Origin: Gossypium raimondii
Taxonomy: Eukaryota; Streptophyta; Magnoliopsida; Malvales; Malvaceae
Assembly (NCBI RefSeq): GCF_025698545.1
Contig: NC_068575.1
Location: 57,731,980 to 57,795,979 of the forward strand
Direction: 5' to 3'
DNA: 64,000 nucleotides
Position 1 is the stretch's first letter. Every line of letters starts with the position of its first letter. Below the pieces are notes generated by a model, which made no database searches, was not told where the DNA came from, and saw only the letters and a program-made list of their open reading frames with translations. The translations under genes and the position numbers were made by a program. Shown here in pieces: positions 1-12,559 of this stretch.

Positions 1-1150
1 TATATATCTGGACCTTTGTACTTTTTAATCTCCCACAACCCTGTCCTTTTCCTTAACGAGGTGTGGATTTCCTATGAACATGTGTCGTCTTACACCGCAC
101 ACTTCGCCTTAAACTTATCAGATTTGGATTTAACGACGTGGTAGTTAACGCCGTTTTTTTATGCTATCTTGTTTCAAAGCACCAATAAAACTATCATTGT
201 TGGTAAACTGATTACCAACTTCAAATTCACCCGAATCTAGCCTCGAACTTGTACGATCACGCAACCGGTGTGGTAGATCTGGAAACTCTAACACATCATC
301 TGTAGACAGATCGACATTATGCATGTGGGCTAGAGGTGAGTATGTTCTGAATCGTGGATTTTCTTCTTCATCAGAACTCCTTTCAGCATCTTTAGGTTTT
401 GTTGGAATAGGCTCCGGTTCAGAAAATAAGCCAACTTCTGCACCATCAGGCCCGGGCTCTCGAGGTGGATCCACATTAGAGTCATCTTCTAACCCACAAT
501 CATCTGCACCGTACGAGGTCCCCTCACCGGTTGACGTCGTAGGGATTACATTATCCCTTTTTCTGGGCATTTCATAACGTCCCCAATTGGATGTAGATTG
601 CCAACCACTAGAACTTGATGCCGTTCCCCAGTACGTATTTCCAGCATCAAACATCTAGCCACCGACGTACATGTCCCATCCACCGACAGAGTGTCTTGTA
701 GGGGATGTGCATTTGACACCTCTACCAAACATTGACTGTTCCGTGTTTTGTAACCCGTTAACCGAGTGTCGGCCAGGGGTCATGTATTCATCTCGAACAC
801 CAGTCGCAAGTATATCATTTGAGGATGTAAATTGTACATATAACTCAATATATGGTGTTCCACTAGCAAGATGAGTCTGCACCATTGCCTCCAAGCTACG
901 AGCACATTTTATGTCGAACGAGTCATATGTCACCGGATCAACAGAAGAACAAAATCGATATGTAATAGACAGAACTTTCATTGGCGTTGTTCCGAAAATT
1001 TTACGTCTAATTCTTTTACGAAATTCTGTCAAATCTATGTTCTTGGTTAAAAACCAGTCGCACCGTATTCTCGGACAAAAAAACAACACCATTCTCGGTG
1101 TGGCAAACCTCACCGTCATAATAAATAAAAGCACTAATACATTCACTCAT
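1..1150 (-). pseudogene. MULE transposase (MURA-like) N-terminal region, broken
   Basis: Read from 1150 downwards, the start gives MSECISAFIYYDGEV, then a PB1-like N-terminal region with TPMKVLSITYR, and then low-complexity acidic text (DDSNVDPPREPGPDG, SSDEEENPRF). The window edge cuts it at residues resembling the start of the zinc-finger/MuDR DNA-binding region (VVKSKSDKF, LWEIKKYKGP). Against the sister copy at 26465-27153 it carries a frameshift near 1045-1050, an in-frame stop at 655-657 where the sister has serine, another shift in the A-run near 160-167, and further stops after that. MURA-type proteins bind the terminal repeats and catalyse cut-and-paste transposition. Assignment rests on recalled similarity to abundant cotton MULE proteins. 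Confidence 0.75.
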
Positions 1151-1255
1151 ATTTGAAACTCTAACCTTCTTAGCCTCTCTAAATTGTTTCTACTGTGACT
1201 TATGCATTCTGAGAACATTTTCTGCCTCATTTATAGCCTCATTTCAAACATGCTA

Positions 1256-1830
1256 TCAGAGCAAAAGCGGCGTCCACGGTAGCGATTTCATATTCTTCTC
1301 AAATAGCATCCTGCTAGAAGCGTTTTTATACTATTTGCTCAGAAACGTCAACTCGAAATTATTTTTCCAGGACCTACTGTAGTAAAAACGCGTCCATGAG
1401 GGCGCGATTTCACAAATTCTTCTCAAATAGCATCCTGCTTGAAGCGTTTTTTAAACTATTTGCTCCGAAACGTCAACTCAAAATTATTTCTTTCAGGACC
1501 TATTGTAGCAAAAGCGCGTCCATGAGGGTGCGATTTCACAAATTCTTCTCAAATAGCATCTTGCTTGAAGCGTTTTTTTAAACTATTTGCTCAGAAACGT
1601 CAACTCGAAATTATTTATTCCTGGACCTACTGTAGCAAAAGCGCGTCCACGATGGCGCGATTTCACAAATTCTTCTCATAAAACATCCTGCTTGAAGCGT
1701 TTTTTATACTATTTGCTCAGAAACGTCAACTCGAAATTATTTTTCCAGGACCCACTGTAGCAAAAGCACGTACACGTGGGTGCGACTTCAGAAATCCTTC
1801 TGATAAAGCATCCTGCTTTGATTTTATCTT
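1256..1830. repeat. Tandem repeat of about 120 bp, about 4.6 units, upstream of the MULE transposase
   Basis: Each unit runs through 'ctactgtagcaaaagcgcg', a 'tccacg/tccatg' step, 'atttcacaaattcttctc', 'catcctgcttgaagcg' and 'gctcagaaacgtcaactcg', and ends with 'ttttccagg'. Four nearly full units and one partial unit can be followed. The sister MULE has about 2.3 units in the same place (27250-27545). The position between transposase start and element end is where MULE promoters and transposase-binding subterminal repeats lie, but that role here is inference. Confidence 0.85.
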
Positions 1831-2030
1831 AAAAACCCATGAACATGAAACATAATCTAATTTTGAATAAATTATAATTAATTTAATTAGGAAACCCTAA
1901 ACCCTGATCCCTTATTTGTTTACTTTTTTCTCCAAAACCTTAAAAATCCTAAAAATCCTAAACCATGAACCCTAAAATCTAAAAACTTAACGTGGGAAAA
2001 ACGGGCAAATCGTGTCCCTAGGGGCGCGCT

Positions 2031-2116
2031 ACGTGGCAACAAATCGTGTCAACGTCAGCGCGCTTTGCTGATGTGGACACAAATCGCGCTTTCGTGGACG
2101 TGATTTGTTGCCACGT
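2031..2116. repeat. Subterminal inverted repeat (hairpin) in the MULE
   Basis: The left arm ACGTGGCAACAAATCG (2031-2046) is matched by the reverse complement of the right arm at 2099-2116, with a loop of about 52 bases rich in GCGC and ACGTCAGC motifs. It lies just inside the element end. Confidence 0.8.
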
Positions 2117-2515
2117 CAAAAAGTCTTGACGACGTGGCATGATTTTCGCACGTCCCCGACATCGCTACCGACGTGGACACGATTTAGGGGAAAATGACCC
2201 ATTCCGGTAAATTTAAAAAAAGTGGCTTTTTTTGGTATTTTTCCCAAAAATTTCTTCTTTTAAGTAAGGAAAGGCAAAAAAAGAATATTTTGACTCCTTT
2301 TTTTTTTTTTTTTTGACCTTTCAACTCATAAAATCTCGTTGAAATAAAAAACCCTCATAAAATCTAAAAAAAAACGGTCTTTTGTCTGATTAATTTCGTA
2401 TTATACGGAAAAATGGAAAAGTAAAAAAATATCTCCTCCTCTTCTTCTTCATCATCTTCTTTATTTTTTTTGTTCAAGATAAAAATACATTAAACCATAA
2501 CAAAAATAGAGAGAG

Positions 2516-4002
2516 ATGATGATACTTGGGAAGCTCCCTCCATTTTTCTTATCTTGTCTTCTTCTAACCATCATATTCATAGTCTTCATCCTCTGTTCTC
2601 CAAACCCTTTCAACCCCATCTCCAAATCTGACCTTCATCAAACACTTGCTTTGCCCAATTCTACCTCTCATGGTAATTCAATCCATTTCTCTTCTTCTTT
2701 CAGTTTCACCGAATGAGAATTTTGTTTGATTTTTCTTTTTCTTTTGGGGTATTTTAGGTTATGACGATGATGAGATTCTCAAGTGTGACTTGTTTAAGGG
2801 AGAATGGGTGCCTGACCTGCAAGGTTCTTTATATACGAACTGGAGTTGTTCAACGATTCCTACTTCAAAGAATTGTTTCCACCATGGAAGAAAAGACAAA
2901 GAGTTTTTGAAATGGAGATGGAAACCTCATCAGTGTCAGCTTCCCAGGTTTGATCCTAAGACTTTCCTGGAATTTGTTCAAGGGAAGAAACTTGGGTTCA
3001 TAGGTGACTCAGTTGCCAGGAACCACATGGACTCCCTCCTTTGTCTCCTCTCAATGGTTAGTACATTCATGTCGTACACATATTCTTCTCCAACATGTAC
3101 TCAAAACCGAATAATATTGCTTTTCATCATAACAGGGCATTGTTTTTTTACCTGTGGCATGGTATGGAGTAATTTATCTTTAGATAAATTAAATATAATT
3201 TACTGTTTGAGTTGCTTGAATTGCAAATCTTTTACAGATAGAAACTCCGGTGGATCATTACAAAGATTCCGAAGACCGGCAACGGGTATGGTACTTTCCC
3301 GGTCATGATTTCACTCTCATGATTCTTTGGACGAAATTCCTAGTAGACGGTGAAGAACGAGTGATCAATGGTTCATCATCTGGTATTTTTGATTTGCACC
3401 TTCATAAAATTGATAAGAAATGGACCACAGATCTTCCTGTTCTAGACTATATCATCATCTCGGACGCACATTGGTTTTTCCGAACGATTTACCTACACAA
3501 CGACACTGGTGTTGTCGGATGTGTGTACTGCGATCATCCGAATGTGACCGATTTTGGTGTCGGGTTCGCCCTCAGGATGGCTTTTCGATCGGCATTAAAC
3601 CATATCAACCGCTGCAGGGAGTGCAAAGCGAGGGTGACCCTCGTCCGGACGTTTTCGCCGGCTCATTTCGAGAACGGGGCATGGGATACAGGAGGAAGAT
3701 GCAATAGGACAAGCCCTTTGAGTGAAAGAGAGATTAAGTTGACAAGTAATGAATGGGAACTGAGGAGCTTGCAAATGGAAGAGATTGAAAAGGCAAATAT
3801 AGAAGGAAATAAGAAAGGAACGAAGTTTGCAGCATTGGATGTGACAAGGGCAATGTTGATGAGACCTGATGGTCACCCTGGTGAGTTCTGGGGAAATAAA
3901 TGGATGAATGGATATAATGACTGTGTCCATTGGTGTTTGCCCGGTCCGATTGATACTTGGAACGATTTCTTATTTGAAGTTTTGAGAAGAAAAGTTATAT
4001 AA
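2516..4002 (+). CDS. Xyloglucan O-acetyltransferase, AXY4/TBL22-like (TBL/DUF231 family)
   Basis: Three exons (2516-2672, 2758-3056, 3238-4002) give 406 residues with clean GT-AG junctions. Residues about 8-28 form a signal-anchor helix (PPFFLSCLLLTIIFIVFIL), as expected for a Golgi type II membrane protein. The TBL domain starts at CDLFKGEWVPD. The GDS motif (IGDSVARNH) is at about 135-137 and the C-terminal DxxH (DCVHWCLPGPID) at about 380-383; in the family these supply the catalytic Ser, Asp and His for acetyl transfer to cell-wall polysaccharide. SRTSP-like text, RPDGHP and YNDCVHWC fit the AXY4 (TBL27)/TBL22 clade better than TBL19-21, as I recall them. The start is the first ATG after a CT-rich leader. 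Substrate is inferred from clade only. Confidence 0.9.
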
Positions 4003-4510
4003 ATTATATTGTTCGAACTTCATTTTTCTTAAAATATTCATGTCTGACATTTGTATTTGATATATGAATATAACTGAAAAAAACTTACAAAATATATTAT
4101 ATTTATATTGGATACATGTTAGACTTTCACACTAATTTAAGTAACATATACTAATTACGTATGGTTAATACAGGTAAACTTCATACATTATACAAACAAG
4201 CCACGATAGCACTCCAACATCACACGGCAAAATACACGATTTAACAGCCGATAACAAAATAAAGCCCAACTTGGCACAACTAAAACAAAATGCTCCAATT
4301 GGGCCTTGAACCCATATTTCAAACCCATATAAGCCCAAATATACCATCTCTTTCGCTCCATCGACTCGCACATTTCGAAACATTCATTTCCCTACGTAAT
4401 TGCCTCTGTTTCAAAGAAGCCGAAAGCAAAGAATCCCATACCCCAAAATTAACAATCTTCGTTCGAAATCCCTAATTTGAAACCCTAAATCCCCTGAAGG
4501 ACATATTCCG

Positions 4511-7500
4511 ATGGGGGAAACTAGAAAACGAGGTCGGAAACCTAAGGCCCCTGCATCTACCACCGAAACCATGGACTTCCAATATACGAGTGCCTCCAAC
4601 GCCACTCAAACCGACTACGTTGCCGCCCAAAACGACGTCTTTAGCGCTGCAAACGATTCCGTACCGACCGCCGCCGCCGCCGCCAAAAATGACGCCAACA
4701 ACCCACCACCGGCAAGACGGGGCCGAGGGAGACCGAGGAAGTCTGAGGCGGGGCACATGGAGGATACGGAGCCGCATGCGGCGGCGTCCCCGGAGCGGAG
4801 ACCTTATCAAAATGGGGCAGTGGTACTGGAGCCTCCACCGCAGCCAGTGGCGAAATGGGAGAGTGTGGCGGCAAGGGTAGTGCCAGCGATGGATGCAGTG
4901 GTGAAAGTTTTTTGCGTCCACACTGAGCCAAACTATTCACTGCCATGGCAAAGGAAAAGACAGTATTCTTCAAGTAGTAGTGGATTTATAATTGGAGGGA
5001 AAAGAGTGTTAACAAATGCTCATTCAGTGGAACATTATACTCAAGTGAAGTTAAAGAAAAGGGGGTCTGATACCAAGTACTTGGCTACTGTCTTGGCTAT
5101 TGGGACTGAATGTGATATTGGTAAGGAAAAGTTTTGATTCTGTGGGAATTTTCATCTTTTTGGGTTTTTTTTTTGGGGGGTAAGGAAGTTAGGTGGTTTA
5201 ATTTCGAGGACTATAGGAATGGGTAGAAAATGGTATTTGGTTATTCGTATTGAGTGACAGGCTTAAGGTATTAAAGTTTGCATTTTTTTTCAGGAAAATC
5301 GTTTCGAGTGCTTGGAATTTTTTTCTTCTTTTTTGCATTATTCTCTTGCCCTTCTTGGATTTAGCAAATTTCAGTAATGCGATTTTATTGTAGGAAAAAG
5401 GCAGAGGATGATTCATTGATTTTGCTTGTTTAGAGTGGATTGCAGTAGCTGTTGTACTCTTTAATGTGGAACATGTATATGCGGAAATAACTCATCCTAA
5501 CTTGTTTTCTTAATTTATGGTAACTTTGTTATTAACTGAGGGTTTTTGGATGTTGTAGCAATGTTAACAGTTAGTGATGATGAGTTCTGGGAAGGTGTTT
5601 CACCTGTTGAGTTTGGAGATTTGCCTGCACTCCAAGATGCTGTAACTGTTGTGGGCTACCCCATTGGAGGTGACACGATCTCTGTTACTAGTGGTGTTGT
5701 ATCACGAATCGAGATACTCTCTTATGTTCATGGGTCAACTGAACTTTTGGGATTACAGGTTGTGAAACTAGTTCCCGCTTCTAGTGGTTCAACATGTTTG
5801 TTTGACATGTTTATTGATCTATTGCAATTGATATGGTTTTGCAGATAGATGCAGCTATAAACTCTGGAAATTCTGGCGGGCCTGCTTTCAATGATAAGGG
5901 CAACTGTGTCGGTATCGCATTCCAATCTTTGAAACATGAGGATGCAGAAAATATTGGGTATGTCATACCTACACCGGTTATAATGCACTTCATTCAGGAT
6001 TACGAAAAGAATGGGGCGTATACTGGTATTTTTCTTGGCATTACTATTTTATTCAAGTTCAGTCATTTCTATTTTGGAATTAGAAAGAGGTTTTTCTTAT
6101 ATCTGGTATTGTGCTTGAATTCTTATTCCTGTCCTCTTCATCATTTCTATTTTAGGCTTCCCAATCCTTGGAGTTGAGTGGCAAAAGATGGAAAATCCTG
6201 ATTTGCGCCTGGCAATGGGGATGAAATCAGATCAAAAGGGGGTCCGTATTAGGAGAATTGAGCCCACTGCTCCAGAATCTCATCTTCTGAAGCCATCTGA
6301 TGTTATACTTCGTTTTGATGGGGTAAAAGTTGCTAATGATGGAACAGGTAAGTTACTCCCCCTACGCCCCATATGTTAGTAGGATGTCATTTATTCACCT
6401 ATGAATGTTAGTAGGATGTCATTTATTCACCTATGAATGTTTGTGTGCATGGCCTATATATGCATATATGCATACTTTGTTTATTGCCCAGTAATTTCTG
6501 CATCAGCACTATACTGTTCTTGGAGACAATATCTTTGTTACTTTTTCTAGAATTAGCAACTGAAAGTGTCGAGTATTGCTTTCATTTTAGTTAAAAGATT
6601 AGATGCAGATGTTTCTGTAGGATTTCCCTCTGATCTGAGAATGATAATCTGGCTGTGTGGTTTCTTTATCTACGTGAAAATGTTCTATGGAGATATTGTT
6701 TAGTTTAATCGGTGGTTCATTTATGAGATTAAGAACTAGGCAGTAAAAGCAGTGTTCATTCATGGTGGAGGTAGTTTTAATGTAGATTTGCTTACATACA
6801 ATACATTTGTGCCTTAAAAGGGTTGTAAACCTTCAAGACGAGATTTTCTTAGCAAGCACGATTCATATGATTTTGGCACAAAAGAGTTTAAAACCAGAAT
6901 TTCTGAATTATTCATCCGCTCTCTTTTGGTATTCAATTCATTGCCTTATTTTATCGTGACTTTTGCAGTTTCCATAAATATGAAAGCTTTTTTAGTTGGG
7001 TTTTAGTTGCTTTTCTATCTACTGTGGGCTGTGGTTGATTGATGACTGTTGTATGATGCTTAGTCAACTCATAAATTACTTCAAGATTGAAAGCCCCCTA
7101 GATGACTCACATATTTAGCTCAAATTGTCTTTTAATGTTTAATTCAGTCAAGTATTCCGGCATTATTGTCCTATTTTATGTAAGGAAACAATCTCCTGAC
7201 CTTTCTTTCCTGTTTTTCATTTTCCCTTGACCTGGGAAAAAAAAGTTCCATTCAGGCATGGGGAGCGCATAGGCTTCAGCTATCTTGTTTCTCAGAAGTA
7301 TACTGGGGATACTGCACTAGTTAAAGTTCTCCGTGATTCGAAGATACTTGAATTTGATATAAAACTTGCGACTCACAAGAGGCTCATCCCAGCGCACACC
7401 AGTGCGAAACCTCCTTCTTATTACATTATTGCTGGATTTGTTTTTACTGCTGTAACTGTTCCATACTTGCGTTCTGAGGTTTGTAGTCATCCATCTCTCT

Positions 7501-8637
7501 CTGTGTTGTGTGTTTCTTTCCTTGAACTTGTTAATATAGCAATTGTTGGTAATTTGTTAACAAACTCCCTGTTTTAGTTTTTTGTTTATTGTGTTTATTG
7601 CATTATTGTAAACTTGATTGCTAGGAAAAGGGCCCCATTAGTGAAATTTGAGGTTTCTATTAGTGTGTTTTAAAAAAAAAGAGGTTTGCATTATTGGAAT
7701 GATTCACCATTCCTTGTGAATCATTCAAGGACTGTTTAATGTAGAATTGTCCTAACCATTGCTCAGAATTTGGAAAGAATATTAACTCTCTCTGAACTTT
7801 TGTTCTAGTCTTGAACATGCATAAATATATATCTTGTTTATATTTGTTAACATTTATAAAACACTTTGTATATTGTCCTATAGCTATAGAATCCCATTAT
7901 TTTGTAGAAATTGGATAGAATCTTAATACTTGCTAAACTTTTGTTCTAGTCATTTTCTTTATTACTCATTAAGAAAGATAAGGGATCCTGTTTTGTGGGT
8001 CTAAAACTTACTTTTTTTCGTTTTCTATAACTGTTGCTAATTAAAAGGTCTACGCTGTTATATTTTTATGATTTCATGTGTGAGTGGTCACTGTTCGGGT
8101 TTGCTTATACTTCTAACTTCCCTGTTTCTCTCATTTACAGTATGGGAAGGATTATGAATTTGATGCACCTGTCAAGCTATTGGATAAGCATCTACATGCA
8201 ATGGCCGAGTCTACAGATGAACAGCTTGTTGTTATTTCACAGGTCTATATGTTGTTTCTCATGTTTTTCCTTCTGATATATTGTTACAGCCTGATGTAAC
8301 ACAATGATTTGGCTTTCTTTTTTATTCATGCCTTTTAGACCTTATGCTTACAATGTTTTCTTTATTCTCAGGTGCTTGTGGCTGACATCAATATTGGATA
8401 TGAGGATATTGTCAATACTCAGGTCAGGGAGTATTTCCTGACATTGCCAGTGATGTAAAGTGTAAAAAATTTAAAGAACACATGCTAACATTTTTCTTTT
8501 AATTTCATTTTTCTAGGTTCTTGCTTTCAATGGAAAACCCGTGAAGAATCTAAAGAGCTTAGCCAATATGGTTGATAACTGCAATGATGAATATTTGAGA
8601 TTTGACCTGGAATATCAGCAGGTTTCCTCCCTCTCCG

Positions 8638-8688
<51 letters not shown>

Positions 8689-8840
8689 GTTGATGAAATG
8701 TATAATTTTTTGTTTAGCTGATTCTCAACTTTGCAACGCAGATAGTAGTGCTACATGCCAAGGCTGCAAAAGCTGCAACTTTAGATATTCTAACTACACA
8801 TTGTATATCTTCTGCAATGTCTGATGATCTCAAGACTTGA
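4511..8840 (+). CDS. DEG9: DEG9-type (DegP/HtrA) serine protease
   Basis: Nine exons (4511-5120, 5559-5758, 5845-6025, 6156-6347, 7246-7478, 8141-8242, 8372-8422, 8517-8621, 8742-8840) join in phase to 590 residues, close to the 592 I recall for Arabidopsis DEG9. The N-terminus is basic and low in complexity with KRGRKPK and RRGRGRPRK, fitting the nucleolar/nuclear location known for DEG9. The trypsin-like domain shows the triad: His171 in LTNAHSVEH, Asp202 in ECDIA and Ser280 in GNSGGP. A PDZ-like region follows ([19 protein letters not shown]) and then the long DEG9-specific C-terminus ending SAMSDDLKT. In Arabidopsis DEG9 degrades ARR4, linking light and cytokinin signalling; that role here is by homology. 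It is tail-to-tail with the transporter gene at 9438-11266. Confidence 0.95.
6374..6437. repeat. Perfect 32-bp tandem duplication in DEG9 intron 4
   Basis: The unit beginning 'tgttagtaggatgtcattta' occurs twice, back to back and without mismatch, 26 bases after the intron 4 splice donor at 6348. Perfect identity suggests a young slippage or repair event, likely polymorphic. Confidence 0.9.
8641..8688. repeat. Compound microsatellite (CT)n(CA)n in DEG9 intron 8
   Basis: A CT run (8641-8670, one early interruption) passes directly into nine CA repeats (8671-8688). It starts about 20 bases after the splice donor of intron 8. Confidence 0.95.
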
Positions 8841-9437
8841 ACTAAGGTTGGAGGGAAACACTAGACAATAGTCTATGTGGGTCCTATTTTTGCATATGCC
8901 GTATACCAAACATGATTGAGTTTTGCATTTGTGGGTGTAGTTATGGTTTTTTATCTGGAAGATAGATTGCAGGTCTTGATTCTAGTTTATATTGGAAGGA
9001 GGTTTAGAGATGTTCTTTTTAACTAGAATGGTTCAGGAAAGCATTTTGTACCATTTTCTTGCTCATCTTATTTTTCACCTTTCTTAACTAATTCTAGAAC
9101 CATGAGTAATCAAGTAGCGGTATTACATATACGATATTCGAATTATACCAAACTATTCATGTACCCAATTTTATTTTTCTTAATATGCACTTGTCTAAAC
9201 TTTAAATTCCAATTGTTAACATTTTTAACTTGCTCCGTCCACGTGATATTGATCGCTTCGTCACATTGCCTGGTTGGTCCAATCTAGTGTCGTATAACCT
9301 GTTTTCTCTTCAACTGGAGCTTCAATATTTGCATATCAGATAGGAAATCCTTATTTAGATATGAGCTCAAACAGGGTTGTCTGAAGAAGACAGACCTTCA
9401 GAACTGAGAAAATTATCCATTTCCAATCCATTTGTTC

Positions 9438-11266
9438 CTACACTTGACCATTTTTATAGCTTTGAAGCAGGGGGTCCTTGTGGGAAGATGATGAATCTAT
9501 GGTGGAGCCACTGCCATTGTCCTCAGCCGTTGCTTCTTTCACCTTTCCCCACATCAGCGTATAAAATCCAATCGATATTGTTGTTGCTCCGATAAGACTG
9601 CACAAGTATAAAAGAAACAGTCCATTAGCTAAAAAAACAAAGATATTAAAGTTACAATCTAAATAGTAGTCAGTACGCAATGTTATGATTGTCATTTTAT
9701 GGTTTAGGTTTTTCTGTTGTAGGTATTTTACCCTTAATATCCATTGCAGTTGATTGTAGTATATGGTAGCAAATTGGTAATTTCAAAGTGATGGAAATTG
9801 ACCATAACTTAAATCTTTGCTATATGCAAAAGCAGTGCGTTGTGTATACCTCCCAATATGAGGTGTTTCAGCCAGGAAGACGATACCCATGGTAAAAGCT
9901 ATGACGATGGAAAATGGCTTAAACATTGCCACGAAAACTGGTCCCTTCAACCGCAGAGCCCATGAATGAACTGTATTGTTCAAACAAGAACTGAAGACTC
10001 CCTGAAAGAGAGGATACAGGCAAAGTTTTCAAAGAATTTGCTATCTGTGGCGGATATTCTCGCAACAACCGTAATTTAAATACAATCCCTTGTTCTTACC
10101 GAGCAAATAACCGAGGCTAATGCAATGTCTGGCCTTATTCTCCAAGCACTTGCATTTCTTTCAACAACTAAACCAACAACGAGAGCTATGAAACACACAC
10201 ATAAATTGTAAAAGAACACTACCGTTAGTTCTGCTGGATACTCTTCCATGATTTGTGTCTGCAAAACATCAGATAATCCATTTATTTCTTAAAATTCCCA
10301 ACAATGGATGCACCAAGCGAGATATATTTGTAAAATTGGTAAACGAACTCTTACAAGAAAAATGTACCAGAATGGAATCAGAATATTCTGAACAGTGAGG
10401 AAAACACCACCAATGACCCAATTTGTGCTTGAAGAGTTGAGAGGTTGATGAAGAGACATTGAAGCTTTGACAATGGCCGGACCCTTATATAGAGTCACTA
10501 CAAATGCACCTGTAATTGATATTATGGTGCCCATTACTTTGGCCTGACTGCTTCTTCGTTTCAGTACCAGCTTCTCCATTCTAAAAAATCAGGTATGGGA
10601 TTTAAGTAGCCGTGGCAACGCATGCATTAATGTGCGTTTTCGGAGTAAAAAAATCACCTGAAGAGGATAGCTAGGATGAAGGTAAAAGCTGGTGTGAGGT
10701 TGCTGATTGCAGAAGAAAGAGTAGGAGAACCATAAATGATGCCTGTGTACCCCATTATCTGACATGAAATCCTGAAACCAATTTCAGCAATATTACAGAT
10801 AAAAACTGATGAAATTGAAAAGAAAATCAAGATCTTTCTATATAATGAAGCAAAATTAGTTGGGAAACGTTTGCTAAAAATCATGCTTCTTGTTTCTGAA
10901 CCACCACAAGTTTTACCCTATAAACCCGAGAAGTCCAATTTTGCATAGTATACGCAAGCTGAGTGGAGGTAGCACTCTTGATCTGCAAGAAAAACCAGAA
11001 ATGAAAACACACTGTGGATTTGCATCTTGTAACGATTTGAGTGTAGATCCAAAATAAAGGAAGGACCTGTAAGAGAAGAAAGGAGTAGGAAGAAGAAGAA
11101 GAGCAGCAACGGCGTAATCGTAGACCAAAAAAACATGGAAGCTAATGCCCTTCAACGTAGCTGCTTTAAACAGTGTGTTTATCCCCACTATTACACATTC
11201 CATTGTCACCATTGCTGTGAATGTCACTACATCCTTGTAATATTTCCTCCATGATCCCCACACCAT
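9438..11266 (-). CDS. WAT1-related (UMAMIT/nodulin MtN21-type EamA) transporter
   Basis: Seven exons read from the right (11266-11067, 10982-10917, 10771-10658, 10580-10355, 10258-10100, 10001-9850, 9597-9438) join in phase to 358 residues. This is the usual length for plant drug/metabolite (EamA) transporters with ten membrane helices. Typical text is visible: [20 protein letters not shown] in the first EamA repeat, [48 protein letters not shown] in the second, and a hydrophilic tail ending QSYKNGQV. Family members move amino acids, auxin or related compounds across plasma or vacuolar membranes; the substrate here cannot be told. Arabidopsis relatives At5g40210-At5g40240 lie next to DEG9 (recalled), as here. 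Stop to stop the gap to DEG9 is about 600 bases. Confidence 0.93.
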
Positions 11267-12559
11267 CTTTCCTTCCTCTCAATTTCTCTCAAAACCAACC
11301 AATTGGTCAGGTTGTAAGGTCCTTATATTTGACAATTCTTTATCAAGAAAATCGGAGGGGAGGGGAGGGGAGATTACAAGCTAAATTAAAATTTTGAGTT
11401 TCAGTTTTAGGTTTCAAATTTCGTATTCCTATGAATTAAATTATTGATCCTTGTGATTTTTATTTAACTTATAATAATCTATATTGGATTTTTTATGCAT
11501 GCGCGTGGGTTTGTGATGAGTAAAAACAATAAAAATTGAGTTTATGGTGTAAATAGCATCTTGTCTTTCATAGAATAGACTAATTTTGGCCATGTGACAT
11601 GAATGATCATAATTTATTATAAATATTTATTTATGTGGATAAAGGATCTTGTGATTATAGTTTTCTATAGCATCTAATGTCAGCAAATATCTTATAGCAC
11701 AATTGCTGTATTAAATACAATATTTTCTTAATGTTTATCTGATGTCCACTTCTCAAATTCAACATCAAATCAAATTATAAAAATCCATGAGATAATGAAT
11801 ATTTATTTGCTTCAATGCTACTACATTTTCCATCCTTTGTATCTGATGAAAGAGAATATTTTCGTGGGTTTATTTTGGTATCGTGTTTATATTGTCGTAT
11901 TGAATGATAATGCATACGGCTTTGGTTGCTGGTTGGGCCGGTTTAATGGTTTTATATGGATTAGTCATTTTTTATTCTTCCGATCCAGTTCTTAATCAAT
12001 GTGGAGACAAGGTATGTTCGTTATACCCAACAGTATTTTATATACACAACTTTAAATATTTTGTATCTAATCTATGAATATATTAATATGGTTTTTTTTT
12101 TAACTTTTAAAGATCTTTAAAATTTATGTTTTGTTTAAATAAGGTTTTTGCATTATTGGTAAAAGTTAAGATTTTGATCTTTTAAGTAATTAAATTTAAA
12201 TCTTTTTATGTTTAATCTTTATTATACGTGATCTGCAGTTTGTTTATACTTTTTATTAATTTTACTCTATTTTATAATTAATGGATGTAAAAAGTTTTAT
12301 AAAAGATTTCACCAAAGTGTACCCATTAGCCATACTAATTTTCCAAATATGTATACAAATTGTGAAGCATGATTGATAAATATATAATCATCAATCTCAA
12401 ACAGTAGAATTTTCTCAATTCTGCAACAAACTGGACAAGCCTGCTTCCCAATTTGTGGAGGCTATGTTATGATGGCAATGATAAGTGCGAAAGCGTTGAC
12501 TATTATTACCCCCACACATCTTGTTCAACTTATATAGCTTTGCAGAAAAGGACCCCTTC
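11267..12559. other. Intergenic AT-rich DNA upstream of the transporter gene
   Basis: The first about 100 bases should hold the promoter and leader of the minus-strand transporter gene; a purine run 'ggaggggaggggaggggag' lies near 11355. Beyond that I see AT-rich sequence with no supported gene. Short ORFs near 11795 and 12415 have no recognisable content. Confidence 0.6.

Larger units (their letters stand above)
1..2245. mobile_element. Mutator-like DNA transposon (MULE), one end and about half of it
   Basis: This is one end of a decayed MULE; the other end lies before the window. It contains a transposase N-terminal region on the minus strand (1-1150), an array of tandem repeats upstream of that gene (about 1256-1830), a hairpin-forming stretch (2031-2116) and a terminal segment. 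The last 75 bases (about 2170-2245) run from an alternating 'ccattccggtaa' stretch to 'ggtatttttccc'. They match in order and spacing the terminal inverted repeats of the more complete relative at 25412-27989, which sets this end. The target duplication cannot be checked because the partner end is missing. The transposase is broken, so the copy is not autonomous. Confidence 0.8.

Noticed and set aside
145-577. Plus-strand frame at 323-577 opposite the transposase
   Set aside because: Mirror of the minus-strand transposase frame; low-complexity Ser/Gly product with no family resemblance.
2516-4002. TBL19/20/21 identity
   Set aside because: Those relatives differ around CDLFKGEWVPD and the GDS block; the AXY4/TBL22 type matches better along the whole length.
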